Origin: JBPOHE01 sp052035915
GTDB taxonomy: Bacteria > Pseudomonadota > Gammaproteobacteria > Chromatiales > Chromatiaceae
Direction of reading: 5' to 3'
DNA: 31,940 nt
NCBI GenBank assembly: GCA_052035915.1
Contig: JBPOHE010000172.1
Location: 1-31,940, forward strand
The notes under the pieces are model-generated. The model was not told the DNA's origin. It saw only the letters and a program-made list of their open reading frames with translations, and made no database searches. This document shows positions 1 to 8,264 of the stretch, in pieces. The position numbers and the translations under genes were made by a program. The stretch's first letter is position 1. Every line of letters begins with the position of its first letter.

Positions 1-1
1 C

Positions 2-55
2 CTCACCGATCTCGGCGAGAATCCCAACATCAGCTTGCCTGCGGTCGCAAACTGA
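2..55 (+). pseudogene. 3' end of an unidentified gene, probably a transposase remnant
   Basis: The first bases read as an open frame into the window, ending LTDLGENPNISLPAVAN and a TGA at 53-55. No start is visible because the gene would begin outside the window. A related but diverged stretch ends at 11953-11955 with a similar tail (PNLSRLAVVS), and the similarity continues about 65 bp past both stop codons. Conservation of a C-terminus together with its downstream flank is what two copies of one insertion sequence would give. I cannot name the IS family. It could instead be the end of a non-mobile gene with a shared downstream repeat. Confidence 0.4.
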
Positions 56-121
56 TGACCTTCCCTTCCTTGCCAGAGTCGATGACCTTCTGATCGCTTC
101 TTACACCACGTCCGGGGACAC
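26..121 (+). repeat. Degenerate IS-end repeat, copy 1
   Basis: This stretch aligns over about 96 bp with 11925-12021. Both contain GAGTCGATGACC, then CGCTTCTTACACCA, then GGGACAC, in the same order and spacing, while the bases between have drifted. It spans the tail of the truncated reading frame and its downstream flank, as expected for the right end of an insertion sequence. The rest of 122-341 shows no gene or repeat that I recognise. Confidence 0.6.
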
Positions 122-341
122 GATCAAAACTGATAGGTGGTGAGACGGCTGAGCCTGTCTACGAAGGGGAGACGGCTTGCCGCCCCAGGGGATATTTATC
201 AGTGAGAGTGAAGAGTCAAGGGCACTTTGCCGCCGGAATCATGCGCCGATCGCCGCCTTGCTCAGATGGCCTCTCCAGTCGCCACTCGGATAGGCATGGA
301 CTAATAATAAAGCCTCGATCCATAAGACAAATATTATGTGA

Positions 342-470
342 CTATCCCAGGCTGTGGGTGAAGTCCACAATGGGACAGGTTTTACTGGCCATCAGAAAAT
401 AAGCGTTGGCGATCAGTATCAGCCCTCCCAGCAGCAAGGAGCCGAAAAGTCGGAAGCGATGGGTACGCAT
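342..470 (-). CDS. Possible small membrane or exported peptide (42 aa)
   Basis: A short frame encodes 42 residues beginning MRTHRFRLFGSLLLGG. Basic residues come first, then a hydrophobic run (about residues 9-28), then a short tail with one Cys (TCPIVDF). That is the shape of a signal anchor or signal peptide. An AAGGGGGA Shine-Dalgarno-like stretch lies about 8-9 bases before the ATG. The gene lies downstream of argA on the same strand, about 265 bp past its stop. No family is recognised. An overlapping ATG eight bases upstream would use another frame with less sensible content. The combination of ribosome site, charge pattern and hydrophobic core makes it worth annotating, but a chance frame is possible. 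Confidence 0.4.
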   Translation of the reverse strand: MRTHRFRLFGSLLLGGLILIANAYFLMASKTCPIVDFTHSLG

Positions 471-736
471 TGAGTCATTCCCCCTTTCAATTGATCCTGT
501 GCCCTTGGAAGTCCTGTCCGATAGAAGGCTATTGTCGAGATAAGTTCACGCAAAAATGACGCCAACCACTCCCTGCCGCCAAGATTCTGAAACAACAGGA
601 CCTCCCGGCCGCTTCCTTGTCGTGTCGACAATAATAAGTACAGGATGGGTTCGGAAAGAGGGCGATGAGCACCAGTCCGGTGCGTTCCAGAGCCAAGAGC
701 GCAACCCGACGATCTTTCGAGTAGCGGTATGGCGGG

Positions 737-2080
737 CTAGAGCAGCTCGCGGGACTCCAGAAGCTTGGCGAATACCTTGGAATTCCGTTTGTAATTGTAA
801 AGCCGTTGTTTGGCGACCGGCAACGCCTGGAGATCCAGTGGCTGGAAACCCCGCTCCACAAACCAGTGAGCCGTCTGGGTGGTGAGGACAAACACCTGGT
901 TGAGGCCCAGCTCCCGGGCCCGGGTTTCCATATAGGCGAGGAGCGCATCGCCCCGGCCACGATCGCGATAGTCCTCATGGACGGCGAAACAGGCCAGTTC
1001 AGCCATGGCTTCCGCCTGATAGGGAAAAAGCGCGGCACAGGCAATGGCCATGCCGTCCCGCTCGACCACGACGAAATGACCGATCTCGGTCTCCAACACC
1101 TCCCGGGAGCGGCGGACCAGAATCCCCTTCTCTTCCAGCGGGCCGATCAGGGCCAGGATGCCCTGGACGTCTTCGATGCGGGCGGTGCGGGTGTCTTCAT
1201 AGGGCGAGGCGGTGAGCATGCTGCCGACCCCGTCGCGGGTGAAGAGTTCGCGCAGCAAGGCCCCTTCCTGCTGGCGTCGCAACAGATGGACCCGGCGCAC
1301 GCCGCTGCGACAGGCGGTGGCCGCCGCCTTGAGATGCTTGCGCAGGTCCTCGCTAAGATCACCCCGTTCCTGGAGCAGCCGATCCACCTCGGCGGGGACC
1401 AGGTTGGAGATCAGTCGTCCCTGGGTGTCAAGCAACCCCGGCCCTTCGACCAGAAAAATAAGCTTGTCTGCCCCCAGGGCAATAGCGGTGGAGGTAGCCA
1501 CATCGGCGGCGGTGAGGTTGAAGACCTCCCCGGTGGGCGAATAGCCCAGCGAGGGGATCAGGGCGATGGCATCGGTATCGAGGCGTTGCTGTATGGCCTC
1601 GGCGTCGATGCGGCGCACCACCCCGGTATGGCCGTAATCGACACCCTCTTGTACCCCCAAGGGTCTGGCGGTGACGAAATTGCCCGAGGCGACCCGAATC
1701 CGCGCCCCGGCCATGGGGGAATTCGCCACGCCCATGGACATCAGCGCCTCGATCTCGACCCGCACCGCGCCCGCTGCCTCCTTGACACAGGCCAGGGCCA
1801 CGCTGTCGGTGACCCGGCGGCCATTGACGTACTGCATCTGCGCCCCGCGCTGACGCAGCCGCTCCTCGATCTGGGGACGGGCACCGTGCACCAGGACCAA
1901 ACGGATACCCAGGCTGTGCAGCAGGGCCAGATCGTGAATCAGACCGGGAAAGCCCGCATCCGCCAGGGCCTCCCCCCCCAACTCGATGACGAAGGTGCGC
2001 CCGCGATGGGCATGGATATAGGGCGTGGAACTGCGAAACCAGGCGACGAAGGGGTCCATCTTGCGGGGCTCCAGGGTCAT
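737..2080 (-). CDS. argA: Amino-acid N-acetyltransferase (N-acetylglutamate synthase)
   Basis: This cytoplasmic enzyme transfers acetyl from acetyl-CoA to glutamate, the first step of arginine synthesis. The 447 residues match the classical bacterial ArgA length (about 440). An amino-acid-kinase-like domain occupies roughly residues 25-285 (FVIELGGEAL near the start, then LVLVHGARPQI), and in ArgA this domain binds the arginine feedback inhibitor. A GNAT acetyltransferase domain fills about 300-447, with the acetyl-CoA loop DYRDRGRGDALL. The start ATG overlaps the argE stop as ATGA, so the two are almost certainly co-transcribed and translationally coupled, argE first. An internal Met at residue 8 (MDPFVAWFRS) is an alternative start. 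Confidence 0.93.
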   Translation of the reverse strand: MTLEPRKMDPFVAWFRSSTPYIHAHRGRTFVIELGGEALADAGFPGLIHDLALLHSLGIRLVLVHGARPQIEERLRQRGAQMQYVNGRRVTDSVALACVKEAAGAVRVEIEALMSMGVANSPMAGARIRVASGNFVTARPLGVQEGVDYGHTGVVRRIDAEAIQQRLDTDAIALIPSLGYSPTGEVFNLTAADVATSTAIALGADKLIFLVEGPGLLDTQGRLISNLVPAEVDRLLQERGDLSEDLRKHLKAAATACRSGVRRVHLLRRQQEGALLRELFTRDGVGSMLTASPYEDTRTARIEDVQGILALIGPLEEKGILVRRSREVLETEIGHFVVVERDGMAIACAALFPYQAEAMAELACFAVHEDYRDRGRGDALLAYMETRARELGLNQVFVLTTQTAHWFVERGFQPLDLQALPVAKQRLYNYKRNSKVFAKLLESRELL

Positions 2081-3234
2081 GGCCGGGTCAGGCAGAACCG
2101 GCGTATCAATGCCTGGATCAGGTCCATGGTCGGTCGGAGGCGCTCGACGGCCAGATACTCATCGGGCTGATGGGCTTGGTCGATATCGCCCGGGCCCAGG
2201 ATGAGGGTGTCCATGCCGAGCTGGTTGAAGAAGGGTCCTTCGGTGGCAAAGGCCGTAGTTTCCGCGGGGTGGCCGGTGAGGGCCTCCGCGACCCGGACGA
2301 TCTCGGCCCCGGCCGGCGTTTCCATCGGCGGTACACCGCCAAACAGGGAACCGATCTCCAATTCCAGACCGCGTCCGAGGATAGAGAGAGACAGGCGCCG
2401 ACGCATCTCGGCCCGGAGTTCGCCCAGATCCATGCCGGGCAGCGGCCGCAGGTCGATCAATAATTCGCACTCGCCGCAAATTCGGTTGGGGTTGTCGCCG
2501 CCGTGGATGTGTCCCAGATTCAAGGTCGGCATCGGCACCCTGAACAAGGGATGGCGGTGAGCGGCTTGCAGCTCATCACGCCAGCGCAAGAGTTCCGCGA
2601 TGATCAGATACATACCTTCCAGCGCGCTACGGCCCAGGCTGGGATCGCTGGAGTGTCCAGAGCGCCCGATGAGGCGGATCCGTTCCATGGTGATCCCCTT
2701 GTGGGTGCGGACCGGCCGCAGCCCGGTGGGCTCGCCGATCAGGGCATGGCGCCCCAACGGCATGGGCGACTCCAGCAAGGCCCGGGCCCCCGCCATACTG
2801 CTCTCCTCATCGGCGGTAGCCAGGATGGTCAGGGGATGGGCGAGCCCGGAGAGTGGCCCCATCTCGGCGATGGCCGCGATGACGATGGCAAAGAAACACT
2901 TCATGTCCGAAGTGCCCAGACCATACCAACGCCGATCCGCCTCCGTGAGACCGAAGGGATCATATCGCCAGCGGCCTTCATCGTAAGGCACGGTGTCGGT
3001 ATGGCCGGCAAGCACCAAGCCGTGGCTCCCCGCTCCCAAGCGGGCCACCAGATTGAATTTGCCGGGAGCTCCGGGGATCGGCAGGGCCTGGAGCTGGAAA
3101 CCGAGATCTCCCAGCCAGTCATGCAAGAGCGCGATGACCCCCTGGTTGCTCTGGTCCAGGCTGGGATTGACGCTGCTGATGGAAGGACAGGCCAGCAAGG
3201 CCGCCGCCATGTGTTCTAGGGAGGGAATGGTCAT
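2077..3234 (-). CDS. argE: Acetylornithine deacetylase
   Basis: This M20 metallopeptidase-family enzyme hydrolyses N2-acetylornithine to ornithine and acetate in arginine synthesis. The 385 residues carry the family's di-zinc motifs in order: AGHTDTVP (His78, Asp80), GLGTSDMK (Asp110) and DEESSMAGA (Glu143 as likely catalytic base, Glu144), followed by GEPTGL. A dimerisation insert occupies about 180-290. It is the first gene of an argE-argA pair whose ends overlap by 4 bp, putting the first and fifth enzymes of the linear pathway in one transcript. Succinyl-diaminopimelate desuccinylase is a related alternative, but the argA neighbour and the length favour ArgE. A dispersed palindromic repeat lies about 170 bp upstream of its start. 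Confidence 0.92.
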   Translation of the reverse strand: MTIPSLEHMAAALLACPSISSVNPSLDQSNQGVIALLHDWLGDLGFQLQALPIPGAPGKFNLVARLGAGSHGLVLAGHTDTVPYDEGRWRYDPFGLTEADRRWYGLGTSDMKCFFAIVIAAIAEMGPLSGLAHPLTILATADEESSMAGARALLESPMPLGRHALIGEPTGLRPVRTHKGITMERIRLIGRSGHSSDPSLGRSALEGMYLIIAELLRWRDELQAAHRHPLFRVPMPTLNLGHIHGGDNPNRICGECELLIDLRPLPGMDLGELRAEMRRRLSLSILGRGLELEIGSLFGGVPPMETPAGAEIVRVAEALTGHPAETTAFATEGPFFNQLGMDTLILGPGDIDQAHQPDEYLAVERLRPTMDLIQALIRRFCLTRP

Positions 3235-3400
3235 GGAGTGATTGTGCGGTGCGAACCTGGATCGGGCAAGCCCGGATTCGGTCGGGGCATCCTACTCTGC
3301 TCAGGTCGTTGGGCCGTCCTACTCGGCCCGGGGGAGGAGTTTAGGGACTCCCAGCTTGTGGCACTTCGATCCCCCAGGAATTGACATGAGCGCCCGGTTA

Positions 3401-3525
3401 TTCCGGGCTTCGAGCGAAAATAGCCCGCATTTACTCTGATTAAGAGAACAATGCATAATTATTCAGAGGAATTGTTCTCATTTAGAGAACAGAAAACCGG
3501 GCCAAGACGCTCAGGCCCGGATGCG
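3401..3525. repeat. Dispersed two-palindrome repeat, copy A
   Basis: This is one of five related elements in the window (others at 10312, 23369, 23723 and 30395). Its outer ends are TTCCGGGC on the left and GGCCCGG on the right. The AT-rich interior holds two imperfect palindromes: CTCTGATTAAGAG followed by AACAAT, and TTGTTCTCATTTAGAGAACA. It fills much of the argE to 3587 intergenic space, upstream of argE. The rest of 3235-3586 shows nothing else I can identify. Confidence 0.75.
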
Positions 3526-3586
3526 CCTCGCCCTTCGACGGAGTTCAAGGCGGGCTTATACGGCCTTCCACATCTCCAAAATCAGC

Positions 3587-3826
3587 TCAATTTGCCGTTG
3601 GCGGTTCCGTCGGCCTTTGCCTTTGACGCCATAACTTGAGCATCACCAGCACCAGCGGCGAACCATGCATCAGCAGATCGAAGATGTCGATGGGGCGATG
3701 GAGCTGCCCACTCACCAACATATTCAACTTCTCCCACAGATGGGGTTGAGGAAAAAAGGGCGCCAAGCCAAGCAATAGCGTTGCCCCCAACAACAGCTTC
3801 CAGGAAAGCCTATCCAGCCATACCAT
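3587..3826 (-). CDS. Small two-helix inner-membrane protein (RND-transporter-like short family)
   Basis: The 79 residues contain two hydrophobic segments, LLLGATLLLGLAPFF (about 10-24) and a weaker one near LMHGSPLVLVMLKLW (about 52-66). The loop between them contains KLNMLVSG. Short proteins of this kind are often labelled RND transporter in gammaproteobacterial annotations, although they lack RND domains, so no function should be read from the name. I chose the Met at 3826 (MVWLDRLSWK) because GAGGACAACCCT precedes it, giving a good ribosome site; a longer start at 3859 would add a polar stretch. It is divergent from the DUF3301 gene. Confidence 0.65.
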   Translation of the reverse strand: MVWLDRLSWKLLLGATLLLGLAPFFPQPHLWEKLNMLVSGQLHRPIDIFDLLMHGSPLVLVMLKLWRQRQRPTEPPTAN

Positions 3827-3924
3827 AGGGTTGTCCTCGTTCTCGTTCCGCAGGGTCATTCACACTTTGTCTGGCGCTCGACACCATCCTCACCATTCAT
3901 CACCTCGAAGACAGGCCTGCCCTC

Positions 3925-4281
3925 ATGACTGATCTGTTTTGGCTCCTGTTAGCCGCCGGCGGCCTGATCTGGTTCTGGCTCGACAGCATGAGGTCCCGCG
4001 AGATCGCCACCGGAATCGGCAAGAGTCTCTGCGAGCGCGAAGGGGTGCAGTTCCTCGATCACACCGTATCCCTCGCCAAACTGAGTCTGCACTGGGGGCC
4101 CAGAGGACTGCGCCTGCGTCGGCTGTATCAGTTCGACTTTAGCGAAGAAGGCCTGGGTCGCCACCATGGATTCATTGTCATGATCGGTATGGAGATGAAG
4201 GGTGTGGGTCTGGAGCGTCCCGATCCGAACGCCAGCCTCAGGGTCTACCAGCCAACGCCTCCATCCCGCGACGGCCTCTAA
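3925..4281 (+). CDS. DUF3301-type membrane-anchored protein
   Basis: The protein has 118 residues with one N-terminal transmembrane helix (about 3-19, DLFWLLLAAGGLIWFW) followed by a cytoplasmic domain. The features FLDHTVSLAKLSL, RLRRLYQFDFS and GFIVMIG match my recollection of the gammaproteobacterial DUF3301 family. Its role is unknown. It converges on sspB with 35 bp between stops. The ATG at 3925 has only a weak ribosome site, but it places the helix correctly at the N-terminus and no upstream start does better. Confidence 0.75.
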   Translation: MTDLFWLLLAAGGLIWFWLDSMRSREIATGIGKSLCEREGVQFLDHTVSLAKLSLHWGPRGLRLRRLYQFDFSEEGLGRHHGFIVMIGMEMKGVGLERPDPNASLRVYQPTPPSRDGL

Positions 4282-4316
4282 ACCTCTTCCATCAGGCTTG
4301 AGAAACTCCGAAAAGC

Positions 4317-4709
4317 TTATTTCACCACCTTGAGCGAAGGCTTGCCCTTGGGTGGTGTTGGTGGCTCGGAGTCCTCCGGCGGCGGTGTTCCTTCGGTGGT
4401 CTCTTCTTCCGGGAACAACATGCCGCGCCCATTTTCCCTGGCGTAGATACCCAGCACGGCCAAAGGCGGGAAACTCAAGGTCATGGCCGTACCACCAAAC
4501 CTGGCCTCGAAGACGATGAGGTCATTCCCCAACTCCAAACCACGAACCGCCGTGGGACTGATATTGAGCACGATTCGTCCATCCTTGACGAACTGTCGCG
4601 GCACGATCACATGCTCGGCGGCGGCGTTGACGAGCAGATGGGGAGTCAACCCATTATCCAGGATCCATTCATAGAAGGCTCGGATCAGGTAGGGTCGGTT
4701 TGACAGCAT
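4317..4709 (-). CDS. sspB: ClpXP protease specificity-enhancing factor SspB
   Basis: SspB is an adaptor that binds ssrA-tagged polypeptides from stalled ribosomes and delivers them to the ClpXP protease. The 130 residues start at MLSNRPYLIRAFYEW. The folded substrate-binding domain covers about 1-105 (VPRQFVKDGRIVLNIS, then LSFPPLAVLGIYARENG). A flexible acidic/proline linker follows (EEETTEGTPPPEDSEPPTPP), and the tail PSLKVVK is the typical ClpX-binding XB peptide. A longer frame extends upstream into sspA, but residue 39 of that frame is the conserved family start. sspA lies 40 bp upstream on the same strand, the usual sspAB operon. Confidence 0.94.
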   Translation of the reverse strand: MLSNRPYLIRAFYEWILDNGLTPHLLVNAAAEHVIVPRQFVKDGRIVLNISPTAVRGLELGNDLIVFEARFGGTAMTLSFPPLAVLGIYARENGRGMLFPEEETTEGTPPPEDSEPPTPPKGKPSLKVVK

Positions 4710-4749
4710 GCGGAGCCCCCTGGCTCGGTGTCCCATCCGATGGAGAGAC

Positions 4750-5376
4750 TCAGCTTCGCATCTCGCGTTCGAGTTCGGTGAGACTTTGGCGGAAGGAGTC
4801 CCGCTCGAACATGCGCTCGGCATAGTCTTCGATGACTCGCCCCTGGACGGGCAGCTCGACGCCGAGTTGGGGCAGACGCCAGAGGAGCGGGGCGATACAG
4901 CAATCCACCAGGGTAAACTCCTCGCTCATAAAGAATGGTCTGGCGCCAAAGGCCGGAGCCGCCACCAAGAGGCTGTCCCGTAGCTGCTTTCTCGCCCCAT
5001 CCGCTACAGCCTCGTTGGCATTGCGGATCCTGGCGGCGGGCAGGTACCAATCCCGATCCACCCGCCACATGAGCTGACGGGACAAAGCACGAGCCACCGG
5101 ATCAACGGGAAGCAAGGGGGGATGAGGATAACGCTCATCCAGATACTGCATGATGATGCCGGATTCGTAGAGCACCAGATCCCGATCGAACAGGGTAGGC
5201 AAGGAACCGTACTCGTTCACTGTCAGCACGTCATCCGGTAGACGACGGGGATCGGCATCGACCACATCCACGGTAATATTCTTTTCGGCGAGCACGATTC
5301 GAACTCGGTGGCTCAACGCGCTCTGCGGATCGGAGTAGAGCGTCATGACTGAGCGTTTACTTGCCACAACAGCCAT
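4750..5376 (-). CDS. sspA: Stringent starvation protein A (GST-fold RNA polymerase-associated protein)
   Basis: SspA has a glutathione-S-transferase fold without GST activity. It binds RNA polymerase and affects stress and stationary-phase transcription. The 208 residues hold an N-terminal thioredoxin-like half (VMTLYSDPQSALSHRVRIVL, NEYGSLPTLFDRDLVLYES) and a C-terminal helical half (FFMSEEFTLVDCCIAPLLWR). I take the start at 5376 (MAVVASKRS) because AGGGGA sits correctly upstream; an ATG at 5409 would add 11 residues unusual for the family. The gene lies between petC and sspB, which is the conserved gammaproteobacterial order. Confidence 0.94.
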   Translation of the reverse strand: MAVVASKRSVMTLYSDPQSALSHRVRIVLAEKNITVDVVDADPRRLPDDVLTVNEYGSLPTLFDRDLVLYESGIIMQYLDERYPHPPLLPVDPVARALSRQLMWRVDRDWYLPAARIRNANEAVADGARKQLRDSLLVAAPAFGARPFFMSEEFTLVDCCIAPLLWRLPQLGVELPVQGRVIEDYAERMFERDSFRQSLTELEREMRS

Positions 5377-5440
5377 CTGATGTTCCCCTGCGGCTTCCCC
5401 CGACGACACCCGGGGGAATAGAAAAACGGAAAGGGCGCAG

Positions 5441-5446
5441 AGTATA
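5441..5446 (-). promoter_or_regulatory. Possible sspA -10 element
   Basis: Reading the minus strand, TATACT lies about 65 bp upstream of the sspA start in the petC-sspA gap. It matches a sigma-70 -10 box closely, but the hexamer 17 bp upstream (CTCTCC) is a poor -35. GGGCGCA and TGCGCCC flank it as a 7-bp inverted repeat (5433-5461) that could act as an operator or terminator stem. This is suggestive only. Confidence 0.3.
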
Positions 5447-5497
5447 CCCCAAACTATGCGCCCGGAGAGAAGCCGGAACAGAGCCCGGCAGAGTCAA

Positions 5498-6238
5498 TCA
5501 ATGTACGTCTTTCCAGTATTCTTTCTTCAGGGCGTAGGCCAGAACGAAGAAGACCAACATGAAAATCATGGCATAGATCCCCAGACGCTGACGTTCGAGC
5601 TGCATCGGCTCGCTGACGTGGGTCAGGAAGGTGGCCAGATCCCGTGCCACGCCGTCGTATTCCTTCGGCGACAACTGGCCGGGGGTCAGTTGTTCGAAGC
5701 GATCGAAAACCTTCGTCTTGCCGCCATCCTTATCCTGATGCTCTGAAAACACGGCCTTTTGCATGCCTTGCAGATCCGCCAGTACATGGGGCATACCCAC
5801 GTTGGGGAAGATGCGGTTGTTGACCCCCAGGGGCCGGCTGGCATCCTGATAGAAGCCGCGTAGATAGGTATAGATCCAATCGGCGCCGCCTTCCTTCAGG
5901 CGCGCCTCGAGGGTGAGATCCGGGGGTGGCGCCCCGAACCATTTGGCGGCCTGTTCCCCATCCATGGCGTTGGTCATGAGCTCGCCAATCTTCCCTCCCG
6001 AGGGCATGAGGTTCTGTTTGATCTGATCCTCGGTCAGATCGAAAGCCATCAGGCTCTGATAGCGGAAATATTTCAGCGAGTGGCAACCCAGACAATAGTT
6101 GACGTAGAGCTTGGCTCCCCGTTGCAGGGCGGCTTGATCTTTGAGGTCGATGTTGGCGCTATCGAGGTGGACCGCACCGCTGGCAAAGCCAAGCACAGGG
6201 ATCAGGGACAGCACGAATGCGGCGATCAACTTTTTCAT
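5498..6238 (-). CDS. petC: Cytochrome c1 subunit of the bc1 complex
   Basis: This is the membrane-anchored c-type cytochrome of complex III, carrying electrons from the Rieske centre to soluble cytochrome c. The 246 residues begin with a Sec signal peptide (MKKLIAAFVLSLIPVLGFAS). Covalent haem binding is at CLGCH (Cys49, Cys52, His53), and the axial Met is probably in the later GMPHVL segment. A C-terminal helix (LGIYAMIFMLVFFVLAYAL) anchors the protein with a KKEYWKD tail inside. Its ATG overlaps the petB stop as ATGA. It is the last gene of petABC, and sspA follows about 120 bp downstream. Confidence 0.96.
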   Translation of the reverse strand: MKKLIAAFVLSLIPVLGFASGAVHLDSANIDLKDQAALQRGAKLYVNYCLGCHSLKYFRYQSLMAFDLTEDQIKQNLMPSGGKIGELMTNAMDGEQAAKWFGAPPPDLTLEARLKEGGADWIYTYLRGFYQDASRPLGVNNRIFPNVGMPHVLADLQGMQKAVFSEHQDKDGGKTKVFDRFEQLTPGQLSPKEYDGVARDLATFLTHVSEPMQLERQRLGIYAMIFMLVFFVLAYALKKEYWKDVH

Positions 6239-7488
6239 TGGGTCACCCTCTCCGGAGCGGGCTTGGTCTTGTCGATCTTGCTATACCAAGGCATGAGCAG
6301 GAAGAACAGGAAATAGAGCGCCGTGCAAATCTGGGCGATCAAGGTTTTCACCGGACTGGCCGGCTGCATCCCCAGATAGGCCAGGATCACGAAAGAGACG
6401 GCGAACACCCCCAGCGCGATCTTGAACAAGGGTCCTTTGTAACGGATAGATTTCACCGGGCTCCGATCCAGCCAGGGCAGGAAGAAGAACATGACCAAAG
6501 CCAGTCCCATCACCGCCACTCCCCAGAACTGGGTGCCGGCAAAGCTGGGCACAGCGCGCAGGATGGCGTAGTAGGGGGTGAAGTACCATACCGGGGCGAT
6601 GTGGTCAGGGGTTTTCAAGGGATTGGCGGGCTCGAAATTCGGCTTCTCCAGAAAGAGGCCGAAGAAGTCGGGCAGGAAAAACACGATCGCCAGGAAGATG
6701 ATGAAGAAGCCGGCCACTCCGGCAATATCCTTGACCGTGTAGTAGGGATGGAAGGGAATGCCGTCCGCCGGGGCGGTCGGGCTCCAACGGTTGCCCTTGG
6801 GACCCTTTTTGATCTCGACGCCATCGGGATTATTCGACCCCACCTTGTGCAAGGCGACGATATGGATGAACACCAAGGCCGCCAGGATGAAGGGGAAGGC
6901 GAAATGGAAGGCGAAGAAACGGTTGAGAGTGACATCGGAGATGACGTAGTCGCCGCGTATCCACAAGGCGATGTCCGGCCCCACCAGCGGGATGGAGGAA
7001 AAGAGATTGACGATCACCTGGGCACCCCAGAAAGACATCTGTCCCCAGGGCAACAGATAACCGAAGAAGGCGGTGGCCATCATCATGATGTAAATGATCA
7101 TGCCGATGATCCACAAGAGCTCCCTCGGCTTGCGATAGGAACCGTACATCAGCCCACGGAACATGTGGAGATAGACCACGATGAAGAAGGCCGAGGCGCC
7201 GGTGGAATGCAGATAGCGCAGCAACCAGCCCCAGTCGACATCGCGCATGATGTACTCGACGGAGGCGAAGGCCTCCGCGGCGGAAGGTTTGTAGCTCATC
7301 GCCAGCCAGATGCCGGTGACGATCTGGTTGACCAGGGCGAGCAGGGCCAGCGAACCGAAGAAATACCAGAAATTGAAATTCTTCGGCGCATAGTATTCGG
7401 CAAGATGCTCTTTCCAGACTTTGGTGAGCGGGAAACGCTCGTCGATCCAGCCGAGCAGGCCGGTAGTGGTGGTCTCTTGAGTGGCCAT
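6235..7488 (-). CDS. petB: Cytochrome b subunit of the bc1 complex
   Basis: This integral membrane subunit carries two b haems and the Qo and Qi quinone sites. The 417 residues are the full bacterial length, with the b(N) region at about 30-220 (FGYLLPWGQMSFWGAQVI in the CD helix region; haem-ligand His residues near LHSTGASAFFIVVYLHMF) and the b(C) helices after about 250. The Qo motif, PEWY in mitochondria and alphaproteobacteria, reads PVWY here (PVWYFTPYYAILR). The start shares one base with the petA stop (TGATG) and the end overlaps petC by 4 bp, so the three subunits are made from one coupled mRNA. Confidence 0.97.
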   Translation of the reverse strand: MATQETTTTGLLGWIDERFPLTKVWKEHLAEYYAPKNFNFWYFFGSLALLALVNQIVTGIWLAMSYKPSAAEAFASVEYIMRDVDWGWLLRYLHSTGASAFFIVVYLHMFRGLMYGSYRKPRELLWIIGMIIYIMMMATAFFGYLLPWGQMSFWGAQVIVNLFSSIPLVGPDIALWIRGDYVISDVTLNRFFAFHFAFPFILAALVFIHIVALHKVGSNNPDGVEIKKGPKGNRWSPTAPADGIPFHPYYTVKDIAGVAGFFIIFLAIVFFLPDFFGLFLEKPNFEPANPLKTPDHIAPVWYFTPYYAILRAVPSFAGTQFWGVAVMGLALVMFFFLPWLDRSPVKSIRYKGPLFKIALGVFAVSFVILAYLGMQPASPVKTLIAQICTALYFLFFLLMPWYSKIDKTKPAPERVTQ

Positions 7489-8081
7489 CAGGCAGCTCCT
7501 CCGTCGTCACCGATGAGGATGAGGGTATCCGATATGAACCTGTAGGGAGGAATGACCAGATTCTTGGGGGCCGGGACACCGGCGTAAACCCGTCCGGCGA
7601 GATCGAAGGTGGAACCATGGCAGGGACAGAAAAAGCCCCCTTTCCATTCCTTGCCGAGATCCTCGGCCCCCACGTCCGGCCGATAACTCGGCGAACACCC
7701 CAGGTGGGTACAGATGCCTATGGCGACCAGAAGCTCCGGCTTCCGTGAACGGTGGGCATTCTTGCAGTATTCGGGCTGCTCGGAGATCGCCGATTTGGGG
7801 TCGGCCAGCTTCGCCTCCAGGGTTGGCAGATCCTTGAGGTTCTGCTCGGTACGACGCAACACCCAGACCGGATTGCCGCGCCACTTCACGCGCAGCAACT
7901 GCCCGGGCTCCAGCTTGCTGATATCCGCTTCCACCGGCGCCCCCATCGCTTTGGCGCGGGCGCTCGGATTCATGGAGGCGACAAAGGGTACGAGGGCGTA
8001 ACCTACACCGACCGCACCCACCGCGGAAACGGCTATGGTTAGCACCCGCCGCCGCTTCAGGTCCACGCCTTCTGCGCTCAT
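7488..8081 (-). CDS. petA: Rieske iron-sulfur subunit of the bc1 complex
   Basis: This 2Fe-2S protein takes the first electron from ubiquinol at the Qo site. Its 197 residues start with a basic KRRR stretch followed by a hydrophobic helix (about 13-36), the Tat-type uncleaved anchor of Rieske proteins. Cluster ligands are in CTHLGC (Cys124, His126; disulfide Cys129) and CPCHGS (Cys152, His155; disulfide Cys154). It is the first gene of petABC, with an AT-rich upstream region carrying a likely promoter. Confidence 0.97.
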   Translation of the reverse strand: MSAEGVDLKRRRVLTIAVSAVGAVGVGYALVPFVASMNPSARAKAMGAPVEADISKLEPGQLLRVKWRGNPVWVLRRTEQNLKDLPTLEAKLADPKSAISEQPEYCKNAHRSRKPELLVAIGICTHLGCSPSYRPDVGAEDLGKEWKGGFFCPCHGSTFDLAGRVYAGVPAPKNLVIPPYRFISDTLILIGDDGGAA

Positions 8082-8164
8082 CGATATTGACTCCCCAGAA
8101 TACGCAGGTCAGATCACAAAAGAATCCGGAATTTCATCGCCGGAAGCCGCTAGGAATATTTCAG

Positions 8165-8192
8165 AATATATTAAAAAATTCCTAATAAACAA
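8165..8192 (-). promoter_or_regulatory. Probable petABC promoter
   Basis: On the minus strand TTGTTT and TATATT are separated by 16 bp, about 85 bp upstream of the petA start. They lie in the only strongly AT-rich part (about 8155-8200) of the petA-Nif3 gap. The -10 is good and the -35 fair. No binding site for a known redox regulator is evident. Confidence 0.4.
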
Positions 8193-8264
8193 GGCATTTT
8201 GCTACAGGGTCCAATCCCGGTCAAGCTGAATACACCCTTGACGACGGACTTTCCTTGTCGCAAA

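Noticed and set aside
202..402. Open frame of 66 residues near the left edge (+)
   Set aside because: It has no ribosome site, its composition is not protein-like, and it overlaps the better-supported small minus-strand frame.
806..2170. Long open frame of 454 residues opposite argA
   Set aside because: It is an antisense shadow of argA in GC-rich DNA; the product is rich in Gly, Asp and His without domain similarity, while the minus strand carries a clear ArgA.
6217..7545. 442-residue open frame opposite petB
   Set aside because: It is antisense to the unmistakable cytochrome b gene; the product is His/Glu/Gly-rich and resembles nothing.
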